Source: Terriglobia bacterium (GTDB lineage Bacteria > Acidobacteriota > Terriglobia > Bryobacterales > Bryobacteraceae). From it: 64,000 bases of DNA. Where the stretch lies: contig JAIQFI010000020.1 in assembly GCA_020073345.1 (NCBI GenBank), positions 1-64,000 of the forward strand, read 5' to 3'. A model generated the notes under the pieces. That model made no database searches and was not told where the DNA came from. It worked only from the letters and a program-made list of their open reading frames with translations. Positions 45,846 through 54,618 of the stretch are shown here, in pieces (the stretch's first letter is position 1; each line of letters opens with the position of its first letter). The translations under genes and the position numbers were made by a program.

Positions 45846-47966
45846 TTAGCGAATGCTTACCTGGACCGTGTTGGCGATCTTGCCGTCGAACGTCAGTTCG
45901 ATGCCAACTTCGCCACGTCCCGCGAGCGAACGAGGCAGGGGTCCGATCTTCACCACATCCTCGCCCTGGTAAACTCCGACCGCCGCGAAGACCGCTGGAA
46001 CGGTCATGCCTCCCACGGTGGCCGTCCCTTGTGTCGCACCACGGAAACCAGTGCCATATAGCGACAGAAATACTTGGTCCGTCGATGCACCGAGATCGAC
46101 TGGGACGGGGACGCGGCTCCCCGCCGGTTGCGCCGGACCAAAGAGGAAATCGTAGGTCTGCGCTCCGTCAGCAGCCACGCGAATCCAGAATCCCGCCGGA
46201 ACACCTGATCCGTTGCCGTTTGCCGTGAACAGGCCGGGCGACACGCGATCAACCGTGAACGTGCCGGGGATAGTGGCTCCCGTCGAGGTAGTCAGTTTCC
46301 CGGTAGCCGGGCCGAGTGCCGTCCCTGGCGGAATCAGATAGCACACTGCGTTCGTCGTGACGTAGTAGAGAGGCGCTAAGCGCTTCTGGCCCTGACTGTC
46401 GGTAATCTCCAGGGTTACTCCGCCTAGCGTGGTCGGCAACGAGTTGCCCGGTGCCACGTAGAGCGCGGACGCGATGCCCGGCGCCTCACTGTAGGTGATT
46501 TCATCAGGTGCGAGGGGAGCGAACCCTAAGCTCGCCGAGTTCTCGGTTGCAAGTGGGGCTTGCGCGGTGAACCAACCAGGGTCTTTCAGCGCGACCTCGC
46601 ATTCGCTGGTTACCTGATGGGGGCGATAGCTGAACCAGGAGTCGTCGGGCACGGCCGCGGAACAAGTTTCGTTATCGAAGAACTGCACCACCGGCGTGTG
46701 GGTGAGCGCGTAGTCTGGAGTGAGAATCGAGCTGTCTGTGTTGGTGTGGCCAAGATAGGTGTTCAGAAAGGCGATCATGTACTTCGTCACCACTTGGTGC
46801 GCGTCGGCCGCGGAAATCGTCGCAGGGTCAGGACCGAGGTTAGTGCAGTGCGAAGAACTCATGTAAGCCTTCAAGTCATCGGACGAAATCAAGCCGAGGT
46901 TGAACTGAACTTGGAAACCGTCGCAAGAATTATTGAAGGAAGAGTGAATGGAACCGTTAACATCCACCCGATAGGAATCGTGACGGCTGATGGCGGCATG
47001 CGGACGTGCAATCCAATCCCTATCTTGCGGGCCGCCGTTGAGGAACTGGGAATTCTCCACTGTCTCGCCCATAATCAAGCTGGGCATCGATATCCGGGCC
47101 ATTTCGCGGTAGCGGAGAAGCTCCGACGTCCCATCCAGGGATATCATCGCCTTGATGCGAAGATCCGGATATATTGGTACACACGTGCTTGCGCTGTTGC
47201 TGGGAGGCGCCAGTAAGACGTCACATACTGAGTCGTCCCCACCTGCGAGAGCATAGGTAGCGTATCCACCAAGCGAATTTCCACTCATGGCGATTCTTTG
47301 GGGATCGATGGTGCGATAGAGCAGGTCTCCCGTGGTCGTGCTCTTGCCAAGCAGTTCCGTTATGGCAAACGAGACATCCTGCGTACGGTTGACGACTGAG
47401 GTCACAGGATCATCCTTGGGGCTCCACTTCCACTGACCGTCGGCATAGTGGTCGATCACTGCCACGACATATCCGTGACTGGCCAATCGGGTTCCAATGA
47501 AGATATAGGCCCAACTCCCGCCGCCATCGCCGCCGCCCCTAGCAACTGAAACCATGATCAGTGGAAATGGCCCGCCGTTCGAGGGCGCTGGCCCTTCATA
47601 GGCGCGATCGTAACCGAGTTTCTCCCAGTCGGCCGAAGTAGTAACGGGCAGATTGTTTGAATACGGGTCTAGAGGATACCGGGCCGGAGAAGAATTAACG
47701 CCATTGGCATCGACCGGGTACCAAACGCTGATGGCCACCGGTCGACCCCCGGCGTCTTGGTCGGCCAATAGATAATTGGTGTGCCCAATTGCGTAGTGAC
47801 CAATTTTGCCTGGGTCATCCAGGCCGTTCGTAGCCTGCTGGGCACTGGCGGCAAGAGTGCAGCCAAATAATAGGCCCAATAATCCGACACCAGCACAAAT
47901 CAAGAATATCTTGAGCTCTCTCACTTTTTGTAACGTCCCGAAGTGAACACCGGAGCACTCGGCCAT
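45846..47966 (-). CDS. Secreted alpha/beta hydrolase with C-terminal TIGR03437 domain
   Basis: A 706-residue exported protein. A hydrophobic signal (residues about 19-43, ending ASAQQ) precedes an alpha/beta hydrolase domain like platelet-activating-factor acetylhydrolase/dienelactone hydrolase. The nucleophile elbow is SGNSLGGYA near residue 230 and the likely catalytic His is in SIHSSFNNSCDG. Residues about 480-706 are a TIGR03437 domain (LAPLYYVTTNAV, GLFTANGNGSG, LYGTGFRG, LPRSLAGRGEV). That domain is typical of Solibacter-type exoproteins and has no known function. ATG 47966 is used; GTG 47924 would place the signal peptide at the very N-terminus and may be the real start. Confidence 0.82.
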   Translation of the reverse strand: MAECSGVHFGTLQKVRELKIFLICAGVGLLGLLFGCTLAASAQQATNGLDDPGKIGHYAIGHTNYLLADQDAGGRPVAISVWYPVDANGVNSSPARYPLDPYSNNLPVTTSADWEKLGYDRAYEGPAPSNGGPFPLIMVSVARGGGDGGGSWAYIFIGTRLASHGYVVAVIDHYADGQWKWSPKDDPVTSVVNRTQDVSFAITELLGKSTTTGDLLYRTIDPQRIAMSGNSLGGYATYALAGGDDSVCDVLLAPPSNSASTCVPIYPDLRIKAMISLDGTSELLRYREMARISMPSLIMGETVENSQFLNGGPQDRDWIARPHAAISRHDSYRVDVNGSIHSSFNNSCDGFQVQFNLGLISSDDLKAYMSSSHCTNLGPDPATISAADAHQVVTKYMIAFLNTYLGHTNTDSSILTPDYALTHTPVVQFFDNETCSAAVPDDSWFSYRPHQVTSECEVALKDPGWFTAQAPLATENSASLGFAPLAPDEITYSEAPGIASALYVAPGNSLPTTLGGVTLEITDSQGQKRLAPLYYVTTNAVCYLIPPGTALGPATGKLTTSTGATIPGTFTVDRVSPGLFTANGNGSGVPAGFWIRVAADGAQTYDFLFGPAQPAGSRVPVPVDLGASTDQVFLSLYGTGFRGATQGTATVGGMTVPAVFAAVGVYQGEDVVKIGPLPRSLAGRGEVGIELTFDGKIANTVQVSIR

Positions 47967-48180
47967 CCATAAGGTCCCGGTTTCGAGAAGTTGCTGAAAA
48001 CTAGCGTGTTGCCGGATATCCGCGAGCGTGGCGGCGCTCAGCGAGCACTTCTTTGTGGGTGAGATCGCTCAAGTGGGGCCAACCGTCGCCATCGGCTAGA
48101 GAGCGTCGACGCAAAGCGACACTGCCATGGCTGCGGCACGCAACTGATCTTGCGACGCCAGAGCAGGTGACTTATGATGT

Positions 48181-50781
48181 TCAGCGGACGTTGATTGTCA
48201 TCGTGTTAGAAGTTAGCCCATCCACTGTTAAGACGACATCAACGCTGCCCCGTCTGGCCAGACTCCGCGGCAACGCTACGTTCACCTGGTCGAGTCCCGC
48301 CAGTTCGTTCTGGGGACCAGCATAACCGACCGGATTGTTCACTCCTCCAATCGTGACTCCCACTCCACCCAGCGAACTGCGCCCACGGATTCCCGTACCA
48401 TAGAGAACCAGCACGAGCTGGTCGGTATCTGGACCGAGGTCAATTGGATCGTTACTGACGATCTCGTAGCTCTGCGATCCGTCCGCCTTGACGCGCACAA
48501 CCTGGGCGGCCGCCAAACCGCTGCCGCTTCCGTCCGCGGAGAACAGGCTTGGGGCGGCCGCAAAAACCGGCGCGGAGCCAAGTGAGACAGTTCCGTCAGT
48601 ATTGCTGATGGTGATCAGGGCGACGCCGCCGGCAGTGTCGGGCGGAATCTGAAAGGTTACCTGCGTTGGCGATACGTAATACAGAGGTGCGAGATGGTCC
48701 GCGTTCGCTCCATCGGTAATGGTGACTGTGGTGCCGACCAGAGAAGTGGGCAAACCAGCGGGGCTCGCTCCGGCAATGCTCGTCCCGAGCTTAGAGCCGA
48801 AGGCCACAGCGATGGAGCCGGGCGCCAAAGCCCAGTTATAACTGGCCGCCGAGACGACTGTGGCGATGGGCTGGGCGCCTCCGGCTTTCCACGGTGGCAG
48901 GCCATGATCGTACGCGCCGATATCCGGCGCTTTACCGGAAAAGCCGTCGGTGTAGGGTGAGATTGCCACACCGGCTCCAATAGCCGGCGAGGTCGGCTTT
49001 AATTGAAAATTGCCGTGCGTGGGATCAACGAATTGCGGGTCCATCCCTGCGAGGATGTTATTCTGCAAGACTGCGCCGCTAGTCGCTCCAAACGGAGCGG
49101 TGAAGATGTTGTTCTTCAGTTCGCTTTCTGGCAGCTGGAGTGATCGGAACGGGGTAATGCTGAGGGCGCCCTGGCTGCTGACAAGGGTATTGTTATAGAA
49201 CTTGCAGTTTGTGGCGCCCTTACTGAGGTCCACGGCGGTAGGGACGTTCCAAACTATGTTGTGATGAACGATGAAATTGCGGCAGGCGGAGTCATAGTTT
49301 ATTCCCATCGAGGCAAGCGCCGGAGTGTCGTGACACAGGTTGTAGGCAATCTCCGTCCCCTGTCCGTCGGCTTGCCATGTATAGGTACAACCCACGCCGG
49401 CTCCTTGGAGCCCGTAATTGTAGATATCGTTGTGCAGAATCCTGCCGTTGCCGGATTTCGGACTAAACAGGCCATGGTAGATGCCTTGATGTCCGGAATT
49501 GTAGAGCGTGTTCCACGCAAGGATGAAACGGTCTACCGCAGGCTCGTAGAAACTGAGTGCAATGGGCGATGCCTCACTCCCCGCATAATCGACGTCGTGA
49601 ATCACATTATTGAAGATCCGCGGGGAATCGCCCATGGCCAGCACACCATTTCCAGCACTGAAGGCGATGGTGCTATTCCGAAGCACGTTGTTGCTGCCCA
49701 CCAGAAGAATGCCGGAACCCAAGCCCACAATACCTGTATAGGCCGCTTGCGTGCCCTTTAGCAAGGAATAATGAGACACGTACCGGACGTTTAACCCGTC
49801 AAGCACCAGATATTCGCTCTTGGTATTGGAGGTGATGCTGGCAGCGAAGATATTGAATCCCTGGATGGTGATAAAGGAGCGGTTGCTGAGATCGAAAGCG
49901 AACTGACGGCGCTTAGCCTCCACCAGATGTCGCGCTGGACTGTCATCATCGGGGGTCCAGAAATACAGTCTCGATGAGGCGCTATCCAGGAACCACTCTC
50001 CGGCGGAATCCAACTCACTCAGTTTCCCCGTGAGGTAATACGGATTCTCAGGTCCGGGCGTGTTGGGTTGAGGCGGGTATTGCCAGTCCGTGTAAAGTGC
50101 AGCCGTCCATGTGAAGGAGAGTTGGCTCCCTGCTGACCCGACGACAACACCAGTTTGCCAGAGGTATCCCGCTCCGCGAAGATTAGGATCAAATCCCGAG
50201 GCGTTCAAGGGGCTAAAGTGAATCGTTGTCCCCTTCCAATAGTCTGCGGGCTTCGAAGGCAGCGCCGGATCGTTGATCGTGCCCGTGTAATCGGGCGTGC
50301 CCTCAACGTACGATCCGCCCGCCCAATGGGCCACGGCTGGATGGGAGACGTCCAGCGTGGTGTTCGGCCAGCTCGCTTCGATCATCATCTTGCCGTCGAG
50401 AAAGACTTGGTTGTTCCCTTCGCCCAGGTCCCAGGAGACATTCGCCTGCCAGATGTTGCCGCTCGAGAGAGTCCACGCGCTAGCTGGAATGAGATCAGCG
50501 CCACTAATGGCGACAGATTCGCCGGTGTACGGCTGAAACGTGATCGGCGCCATTTGAGTTCCAGATCGAGCTGGAGTTACCGTCTCGCGGTACGTGCCCG
50601 CGCGGACGTAAACTGCATCTCCGGCAACCACCACGGAAGCCGCCTTCTGGATGGTCTGGAAAGGCTGGTCGAGCGTGCCGGGATTGCCATCCGACCCGTT
50701 CGTTGCGACGTAGTAATCCCGGGCGATTGCCTCTGAACTCCACAGTAGCAGGGCGGCAGTGGCGAATGCGAAGGACCGCAT
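48181..50781 (-). CDS. Secreted right-handed parallel beta-helix protein with C-terminal TIGR03437 domain
   Basis: An 866-residue exoprotein. Residues 1-20 are a signal peptide. Residues 22-70 match the DUF1565-type start of pectate-lyase-like helices (YYVATNGSDGNPGTLDQPF...VRAGTYRETV). A parallel beta-helix spans about 290-620, with recurring RNSTIAFSAGNGVLAMG and NNVIHDVDYAG-type rungs. Residues 630-866 are TIGR03437 (LAPLYYVSPTQVTFQIP, GLDQVNVALPRSLARRG). It probably binds or cleaves a polysaccharide; no catalytic residues can be assigned. It is transcribed toward the hydrolase gene with a 214-bp gap (47967-48180) in which I see no gene. Confidence 0.85.
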   Translation of the reverse strand: MRSFAFATAALLLWSSEAIARDYYVATNGSDGNPGTLDQPFQTIQKAASVVVAGDAVYVRAGTYRETVTPARSGTQMAPITFQPYTGESVAISGADLIPASAWTLSSGNIWQANVSWDLGEGNNQVFLDGKMMIEASWPNTTLDVSHPAVAHWAGGSYVEGTPDYTGTINDPALPSKPADYWKGTTIHFSPLNASGFDPNLRGAGYLWQTGVVVGSAGSQLSFTWTAALYTDWQYPPQPNTPGPENPYYLTGKLSELDSAGEWFLDSASSRLYFWTPDDDSPARHLVEAKRRQFAFDLSNRSFITIQGFNIFAASITSNTKSEYLVLDGLNVRYVSHYSLLKGTQAAYTGIVGLGSGILLVGSNNVLRNSTIAFSAGNGVLAMGDSPRIFNNVIHDVDYAGSEASPIALSFYEPAVDRFILAWNTLYNSGHQGIYHGLFSPKSGNGRILHNDIYNYGLQGAGVGCTYTWQADGQGTEIAYNLCHDTPALASMGINYDSACRNFIVHHNIVWNVPTAVDLSKGATNCKFYNNTLVSSQGALSITPFRSLQLPESELKNNIFTAPFGATSGAVLQNNILAGMDPQFVDPTHGNFQLKPTSPAIGAGVAISPYTDGFSGKAPDIGAYDHGLPPWKAGGAQPIATVVSAASYNWALAPGSIAVAFGSKLGTSIAGASPAGLPTSLVGTTVTITDGANADHLAPLYYVSPTQVTFQIPPDTAGGVALITISNTDGTVSLGSAPVFAAAPSLFSADGSGSGLAAAQVVRVKADGSQSYEIVSNDPIDLGPDTDQLVLVLYGTGIRGRSSLGGVGVTIGGVNNPVGYAGPQNELAGLDQVNVALPRSLARRGSVDVVLTVDGLTSNTMTINVR

Positions 50782-50857
50782 AGGTTCGAGCTATCTGCGA
50801 TAACGAAGAGTAGTGTCTATGGTAGTCTACGGCCACCTTGCCGTGCAATGCAGGCGG

Positions 50858-50923
50858 GGAATTTTGCTCTACGGTCTCCGCAACCAGGATGTGGCCGACG
50901 CCGGCGCTCTGCTCTGCGCCTGA
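50858..50923 (+). pseudogene. Decayed fragment of the Fe(II)/2-oxoglutarate oxygenase gene
   Basis: Twenty-two codons reproduce two separate parts of the oxygenase at 44691-45728. The first, GILLYGLRNQDVA, corresponds to 45228-45266. The second, DAGALLCA plus the stop codon, corresponds to 45702-45728 and is identical at the DNA level. The intervening 435 bp are missing in frame. Differences in the first part are mostly synonymous (GGG/GGA, ATC/ATT, AAT/AAC) with one Ala-to-Val change. No start codon or upstream homology remains, so it is non-coding. Confidence 0.8.
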
Positions 50924-50957
50924 CTTCGGACCTTGCCCCGAAACGCGACGTAATCCG

Positions 50958-51950
50958 CTATTTGCCGACCATGTGCCGAGCGTCGCGTTCGTTCTCGGCG
51001 CAAATAAACTCGTAGATATCGTAGCCTTGCGCCAGATCCGCCACGCGCTTGATGACGTATGGTTTCGCCAGCACACCCGGATCTTCTACGGTAATTTCCG
51101 ATTCCAGATGTCCCAGATCGGGCCGGCGGTAGCGCTCTACGACGTGGAGCTTCGGCGAGTGCGGATGCGCGCCCTGATCGAGCCAGATACGCTCGTCGAA
51201 CGCGACACGATCGACAACCAGGGTATCGCCGTCCCATCGGCCCGTGTTATGGCCATACCATGCGGGATTAGGGTCTTCCGGGTGACGGCCGTTCAGGTAC
51301 ACCTGATGAAAGCCAGGGCTCTCGTCGTCATTGATGATCACCAGATAGTTCTCGCTCTGGACCATCTCGAAAAGAGGTCCGAAGCGGAGCACGGCTCCCG
51401 GCAGACAGCGGACTTGCGGATTGTCTTTGGTGTTGGCCTCGCGACGGTCGCGGGCCACAGCGTCCGCAGCGGGTAAGAATTGGGGACCGCCTCCATCCAC
51501 ATCCGTGGGGCGCCACCACACGCCAGACAAATCTGGCTTACCGTCCTTGGTACGGGGCGCCGGACCGGATGGCGGTTTATGCCGGCGGGCGTCGGCGGCG
51601 AGGTTCACGCGATCCTCGCCCAGCGTGCCGAGCTGAGTATTGAAGTCCATGCGAATCTCGAGTACCGCAGGCTTCGAGTCGATCGCCACGTTCTTACGTT
51701 CGAAATTAGACATGGCCGGAACGCCCGTAATCGAGACGTCGTAGGCTCCTGGGGTGAGATTTCCCAGGGTGTACTTGCCGTCGCGCGCAGTCACGGCGGC
51801 AGATGTGGCTCCCGTTTGCGTGTTGCGAGCCCGAACCGTGGCGGCTTCCACCGCGACGCCGCCCGCATCGAGAACGGAGCCCGAAAGCGAGGAGTTCGTT
51901 TGTCCGCAAACCGAGAAGGTCACTAACGAGCCAATGAGAAACAATCGCAT
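50958..51950 (-). CDS. Secreted protein with carboxypeptidase-regulatory-like N-terminal domain
   Basis: A 330-residue exported protein. Signal peptide residues 1-16 precede a beta-sandwich of the carboxypeptidase-regulatory/CNA-B type at about 20-100 (LSGSVLDAGGVAVEAATVRARNT...YTLGNLTPGAYDVSITG). The remaining 220 residues contain KPDLSGVWWRP, LPGAVLRFGPLFEMVQSENYLVIIND, HNTGRWDGDTLVVDRV and HVVERYRRPD. That block recurs in many acidobacterial secreted proteins and has no assigned activity. It is not part of an obvious operon. The gap upstream (51951-51985) is short. Confidence 0.78.
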   Translation of the reverse strand: MRLFLIGSLVTFSVCGQTNSSLSGSVLDAGGVAVEAATVRARNTQTGATSAAVTARDGKYTLGNLTPGAYDVSITGVPAMSNFERKNVAIDSKPAVLEIRMDFNTQLGTLGEDRVNLAADARRHKPPSGPAPRTKDGKPDLSGVWWRPTDVDGGGPQFLPAADAVARDRREANTKDNPQVRCLPGAVLRFGPLFEMVQSENYLVIINDDESPGFHQVYLNGRHPEDPNPAWYGHNTGRWDGDTLVVDRVAFDERIWLDQGAHPHSPKLHVVERYRRPDLGHLESEITVEDPGVLAKPYVIKRVADLAQGYDIYEFICAENERDARHMVGK

Positions 51951-51985
51951 AAGGTTTATCGCCTCAACGTCAGTGTACTGAGAAC

Positions 51986-52249
51986 CTAGAATTTATCCCG
52001 GCACGCCGCTGAACAGAAGTAATACGTCTCTCCGCCCTTGGTTTTCTGCATGGCAGTGGCCATTGATACGAAGGTTCCGCACACCGGGTCCTTCTTGAGT
52101 GACTGCGGCGCCTGACCGCCTGGAGCACTGGAAGACGGCGGGGCTGGGGATGGCGATCCGCCCGAAAAAGCCTTGCCGACCGCCTCGAATACGGATCGCA
52201 GCAGGGTCAGAATAATGACCCCGACGACCACGTAGAAGATCAGCCGCAT
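51986..52249 (-). CDS. Small membrane-anchored YHS-like protein
   Basis: An 87-residue protein with an N-terminal membrane helix (residues 3-24), a Ser/Pro/Gly linker and a C-terminal YHS/TRASH-like domain (DPVCGTFVSM ... YYFCSAACRDKF). Cys residues in DPVCG and FCSAAC are the expected metal ligands of this fold, which binds copper or other soft metals in relatives. It starts 9 bp after the stop of the TPR gene on the same strand, suggesting co-transcription. Confidence 0.78.
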   Translation of the reverse strand: MRLIFYVVVGVIILTLLRSVFEAVGKAFSGGSPSPAPPSSSAPGGQAPQSLKKDPVCGTFVSMATAMQKTKGGETYYFCSAACRDKF

Positions 52250-52258
52250 GACTGCGCG

Positions 52259-53407
52259 CTACTTCGATTTCTTCTGGTTCGCTGGCTGTTTGGCAGCCTT
52301 CGGGGCGCCCGGACGCTCAAAGCTGGTTTGCACCGAGGCGCCCAGTTGTTCGAGGAGGGCCTTGGCGCCTTCCGCATTAGCGCCGTCCGGTCTCATCGCC
52401 AGATACTTCTGAAGCGCGTCCGCGGTTCCCGCGGGAGCCGCCATTTTCTGGTCCGCGCCCACCGTAGCCCGGCCTATCAGAACCAAGCCGAGCTGGTAGT
52501 ACGCATCGGCGTAATTTGGATCCAGCTCAATGGCTTTCTTGAAGGCCGTTTCCGCCGCTTCGCTTTGGTTGGTGTTGACGTACACCGCGCCGAGGTTGTA
52601 GTAATACTTGCCGGCCTGCGGCGGATCCAGTTGCGCGGCCCTGGTCAGCTCCGCCTGGGCTAGATCCAGCTTTTTGCCCTTCGCCAGCGCCAGCGCATAG
52701 TTGTTGTGGTAGTTGGGATCCTCGCTCTTAAGCTCAACGGCCTTGGCGTACGCTGCAATACCCTTGTCGATGTTCCCCTGTTGTTCGGCGCCGCTCTTGC
52801 TATCGGCCAGCCCCATGTAGGATTCCCCCAGCTGCGCCCACACCACGTGCTGGGTCGGGGCCATCGTGCTGGCTTTCTCCAGATTCTCGACGGCCACGGG
52901 GAAGTTCTTGGCGTTCTTGGCTTCCATGCCGGCGTTGAAGGCATCCTGCAATGCCTTGTCCTTGGCCATGGCTGCTTCCTGTTCCTTCAACTTCCTCTCA
53001 TACTCGGCCCGCTGCTCCTTGGTCATCGCCGTATCTTCTTTGGCCGGCGCGGCTCCCGGGGCGCCAGCCGCTGCCACGGGCTCGGGCGGTTTGGAAAGAT
53101 CGAACGCCAGCGGGGGGTTATCGCCCGGACGCGGACGCACACCGGCCATCTGGCTCACTTCCTTCCCGTCCACGATCAGCGTGACGTTATACACGCCGGT
53201 CGGCAGATTCGCATAGAGGAAGTGTCCTTTTTTGTCGGTCTTGACATTGAAGCTCTGTTTGATGTCGGTACGGTCCAGCTTGATCTGCGCGCCCTGGAGC
53301 GGCTTGCCGTCCGGCCCTTTCACATCTCCTTGGATGTTCGAAGTCTGCGCGAAGCCAACGGCTGCGAACACGAACACGGGAGCTAGTGCCAAAAGTTTAC
53401 GCGACAT
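52259..53407 (-). CDS. Exported TPR protein with regulatory-like beta-sandwich domain
   Basis: A 382-residue protein with a signal peptide (residues 1-21, ending GFAQT). A carboxypeptidase-regulatory-like domain (NIQGDVKGPDGKPLQGAQIKLDRTD ... YNVTLIVDG) comes first. A Glu/Lys-rich coiled segment around 140-160 follows, then several tetratricopeptide repeats (VWAQLGESYMGLADSKSGAEQ, PNYHNNYALALAKGKKLDLAQAEL, YYYNLGAVYVNTNQSEAAETAFKKAIELDPNYADAYYQLG). The basic C-terminus ends in KKSK. A scaffold role is likely; partners are unknown. ATG 53407 is set by the signal peptide. Confidence 0.85.
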   Translation of the reverse strand: MSRKLLALAPVFVFAAVGFAQTSNIQGDVKGPDGKPLQGAQIKLDRTDIKQSFNVKTDKKGHFLYANLPTGVYNVTLIVDGKEVSQMAGVRPRPGDNPPLAFDLSKPPEPVAAAGAPGAAPAKEDTAMTKEQRAEYERKLKEQEAAMAKDKALQDAFNAGMEAKNAKNFPVAVENLEKASTMAPTQHVVWAQLGESYMGLADSKSGAEQQGNIDKGIAAYAKAVELKSEDPNYHNNYALALAKGKKLDLAQAELTRAAQLDPPQAGKYYYNLGAVYVNTNQSEAAETAFKKAIELDPNYADAYYQLGLVLIGRATVGADQKMAAPAGTADALQKYLAMRPDGANAEGAKALLEQLGASVQTSFERPGAPKAAKQPANQKKSK

Positions 53408-53523
53408 AGCTTGGGCGAACATATGTTGAAGGACCTCCAGCAATCCAGTGGGAGAGTTTCCATGTCCAGCATACTACACGGCCCGGATGCGATCAAAAGC
53501 CGTGCACTGTGCTCATCTCGATC

Positions 53524-54333
53524 TCACTGGCCCGGCTCTCGCTCCAACTGGAGGCCGGTTTCGCGGTCCTTGCGTGCGCCGGCCAGGTCGCCGATCGCCT
53601 CGCGAGACTTCGCGCGCGTATAGTACCCCATCGGACTGGTCGGGTAAAAGGCGATCATCCGATCCAGATCCTCAATGGCCATCGCGTGTTCCCCCAGCAA
53701 CTGGTAGGTGGCGGCCCGCTGGAAATAGTTGTTCAGATCCGGCGAGAGTTCCACCGCGCGGTTGAAATCCTCCCGGGACTTTGAAAGGTTCCCCGTTTCT
53801 CGGAATGCCATTCCTCGCAGAGTGTACGCATAGGCGAGCTGGGGATCCCGGGCGATCGCTTCTCCGCAATCGGCGATAACCGCTCGGTAGTCCATCTGCG
53901 TGAGGCGGACCCCGGCTCGTTCCAGGAACGCCTCCGGACTGGCCGGCTGGAGCTGGATGACCTTGGTGAAGTCCTGGATCCCCGCATCCAGGTTGGTTAG
54001 CGCCAGCTGGGCGCGCCCTCTCAGCAGGTAGGCGTCCGCCAAGTCTCGTTTGAGCGAGATCGCACGATCCAATGAAAGAATGGCTTCTGTGTATCGAGTA
54101 GTTTTGAGGAAACGTTGGCCTGCATCCAGGGCTTGCTGCGCTTCGAGCGGGGCCGTCGAGATCCGGTAGATCCAGATCGCCGCAAGCACGGACAGGACTG
54201 CCGCCCCCGCGACGGCCACCACGATCCGGCGTTTCCGCCGCGCGAAATCTTCGGCCGACATGGGCTCAAGAGGCACCGGCCCTTCGCGCGAGACGGCTTC
54301 CCCAGGTTGGGGAGTTTCCTTCTCCACACCCAT
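53524..54333 (-). CDS. Membrane-anchored TPR protein
   Basis: A 269-residue protein. The cytoplasmic N-terminus is acidic. One membrane helix (IVVAVAGAAVLSVLAAIWIY) lies at about 35-54, and five or six tetratricopeptide repeats follow, e.g. RYTEAILSLDRAISLKRDLADAYLLRGRAQLAL and NLSKSREDFNRAVELSPDLNNYFQRA. The topology places the repeats outside the cytoplasm. ATG 54333 removes an unlikely Arg-rich extension. A 116-bp gap (53408-53523) separates it from the other TPR gene. Confidence 0.8.
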   Translation of the reverse strand: MGVEKETPQPGEAVSREGPVPLEPMSAEDFARRKRRIVVAVAGAAVLSVLAAIWIYRISTAPLEAQQALDAGQRFLKTTRYTEAILSLDRAISLKRDLADAYLLRGRAQLALTNLDAGIQDFTKVIQLQPASPEAFLERAGVRLTQMDYRAVIADCGEAIARDPQLAYAYTLRGMAFRETGNLSKSREDFNRAVELSPDLNNYFQRAATYQLLGEHAMAIEDLDRMIAFYPTSPMGYYTRAKSREAIGDLAGARKDRETGLQLEREPGQ

Positions 54334-54523
54334 ATCATAACGGCGAAACCGCCAGATGAGTCGGATTTGGCGGAAAAGCACGCCCGCTCATCACCATACG
54401 GGCTTATGCACGGGTTCTTTTATTCCCCCGGGATCCTCGGGTAAGGGGATTGGAGGACCCTTTTCCGTCATATTCCGTCATAGTACTGGTACTGATGACC
54501 GCAAAGAAGTGATCCAGAAAGTG

Positions 54524-54553
54524 ATTGCTCTGGTTTACAATAAGTCGGTACAC
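54524..54553 (+). promoter_or_regulatory. Weak candidate promoter for the PEP-CTERM gene
   Basis: TTGCTC at 54524 and TACACT about 18 bp later lie in the AT-richer part of the 54334-54618 gap, roughly 65 bp upstream of the gene. The match is imperfect. Nothing else is recognised in this 285-bp gap. Confidence 0.25.
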
Positions 54554-54618
54554 TGAGTTGAGAGAACACACTCTTACAAAGAAACAAGGTGAAGAGTGAT
54601 CGGCCGGAGGATGCGAAA

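Noticed and set aside
48053-48325. 90-codon plus-strand frame between the two TIGR03437 genes
   Set aside because: Most of it overlaps the end of the beta-helix gene in antisense and the rest has no similarity I recognise.
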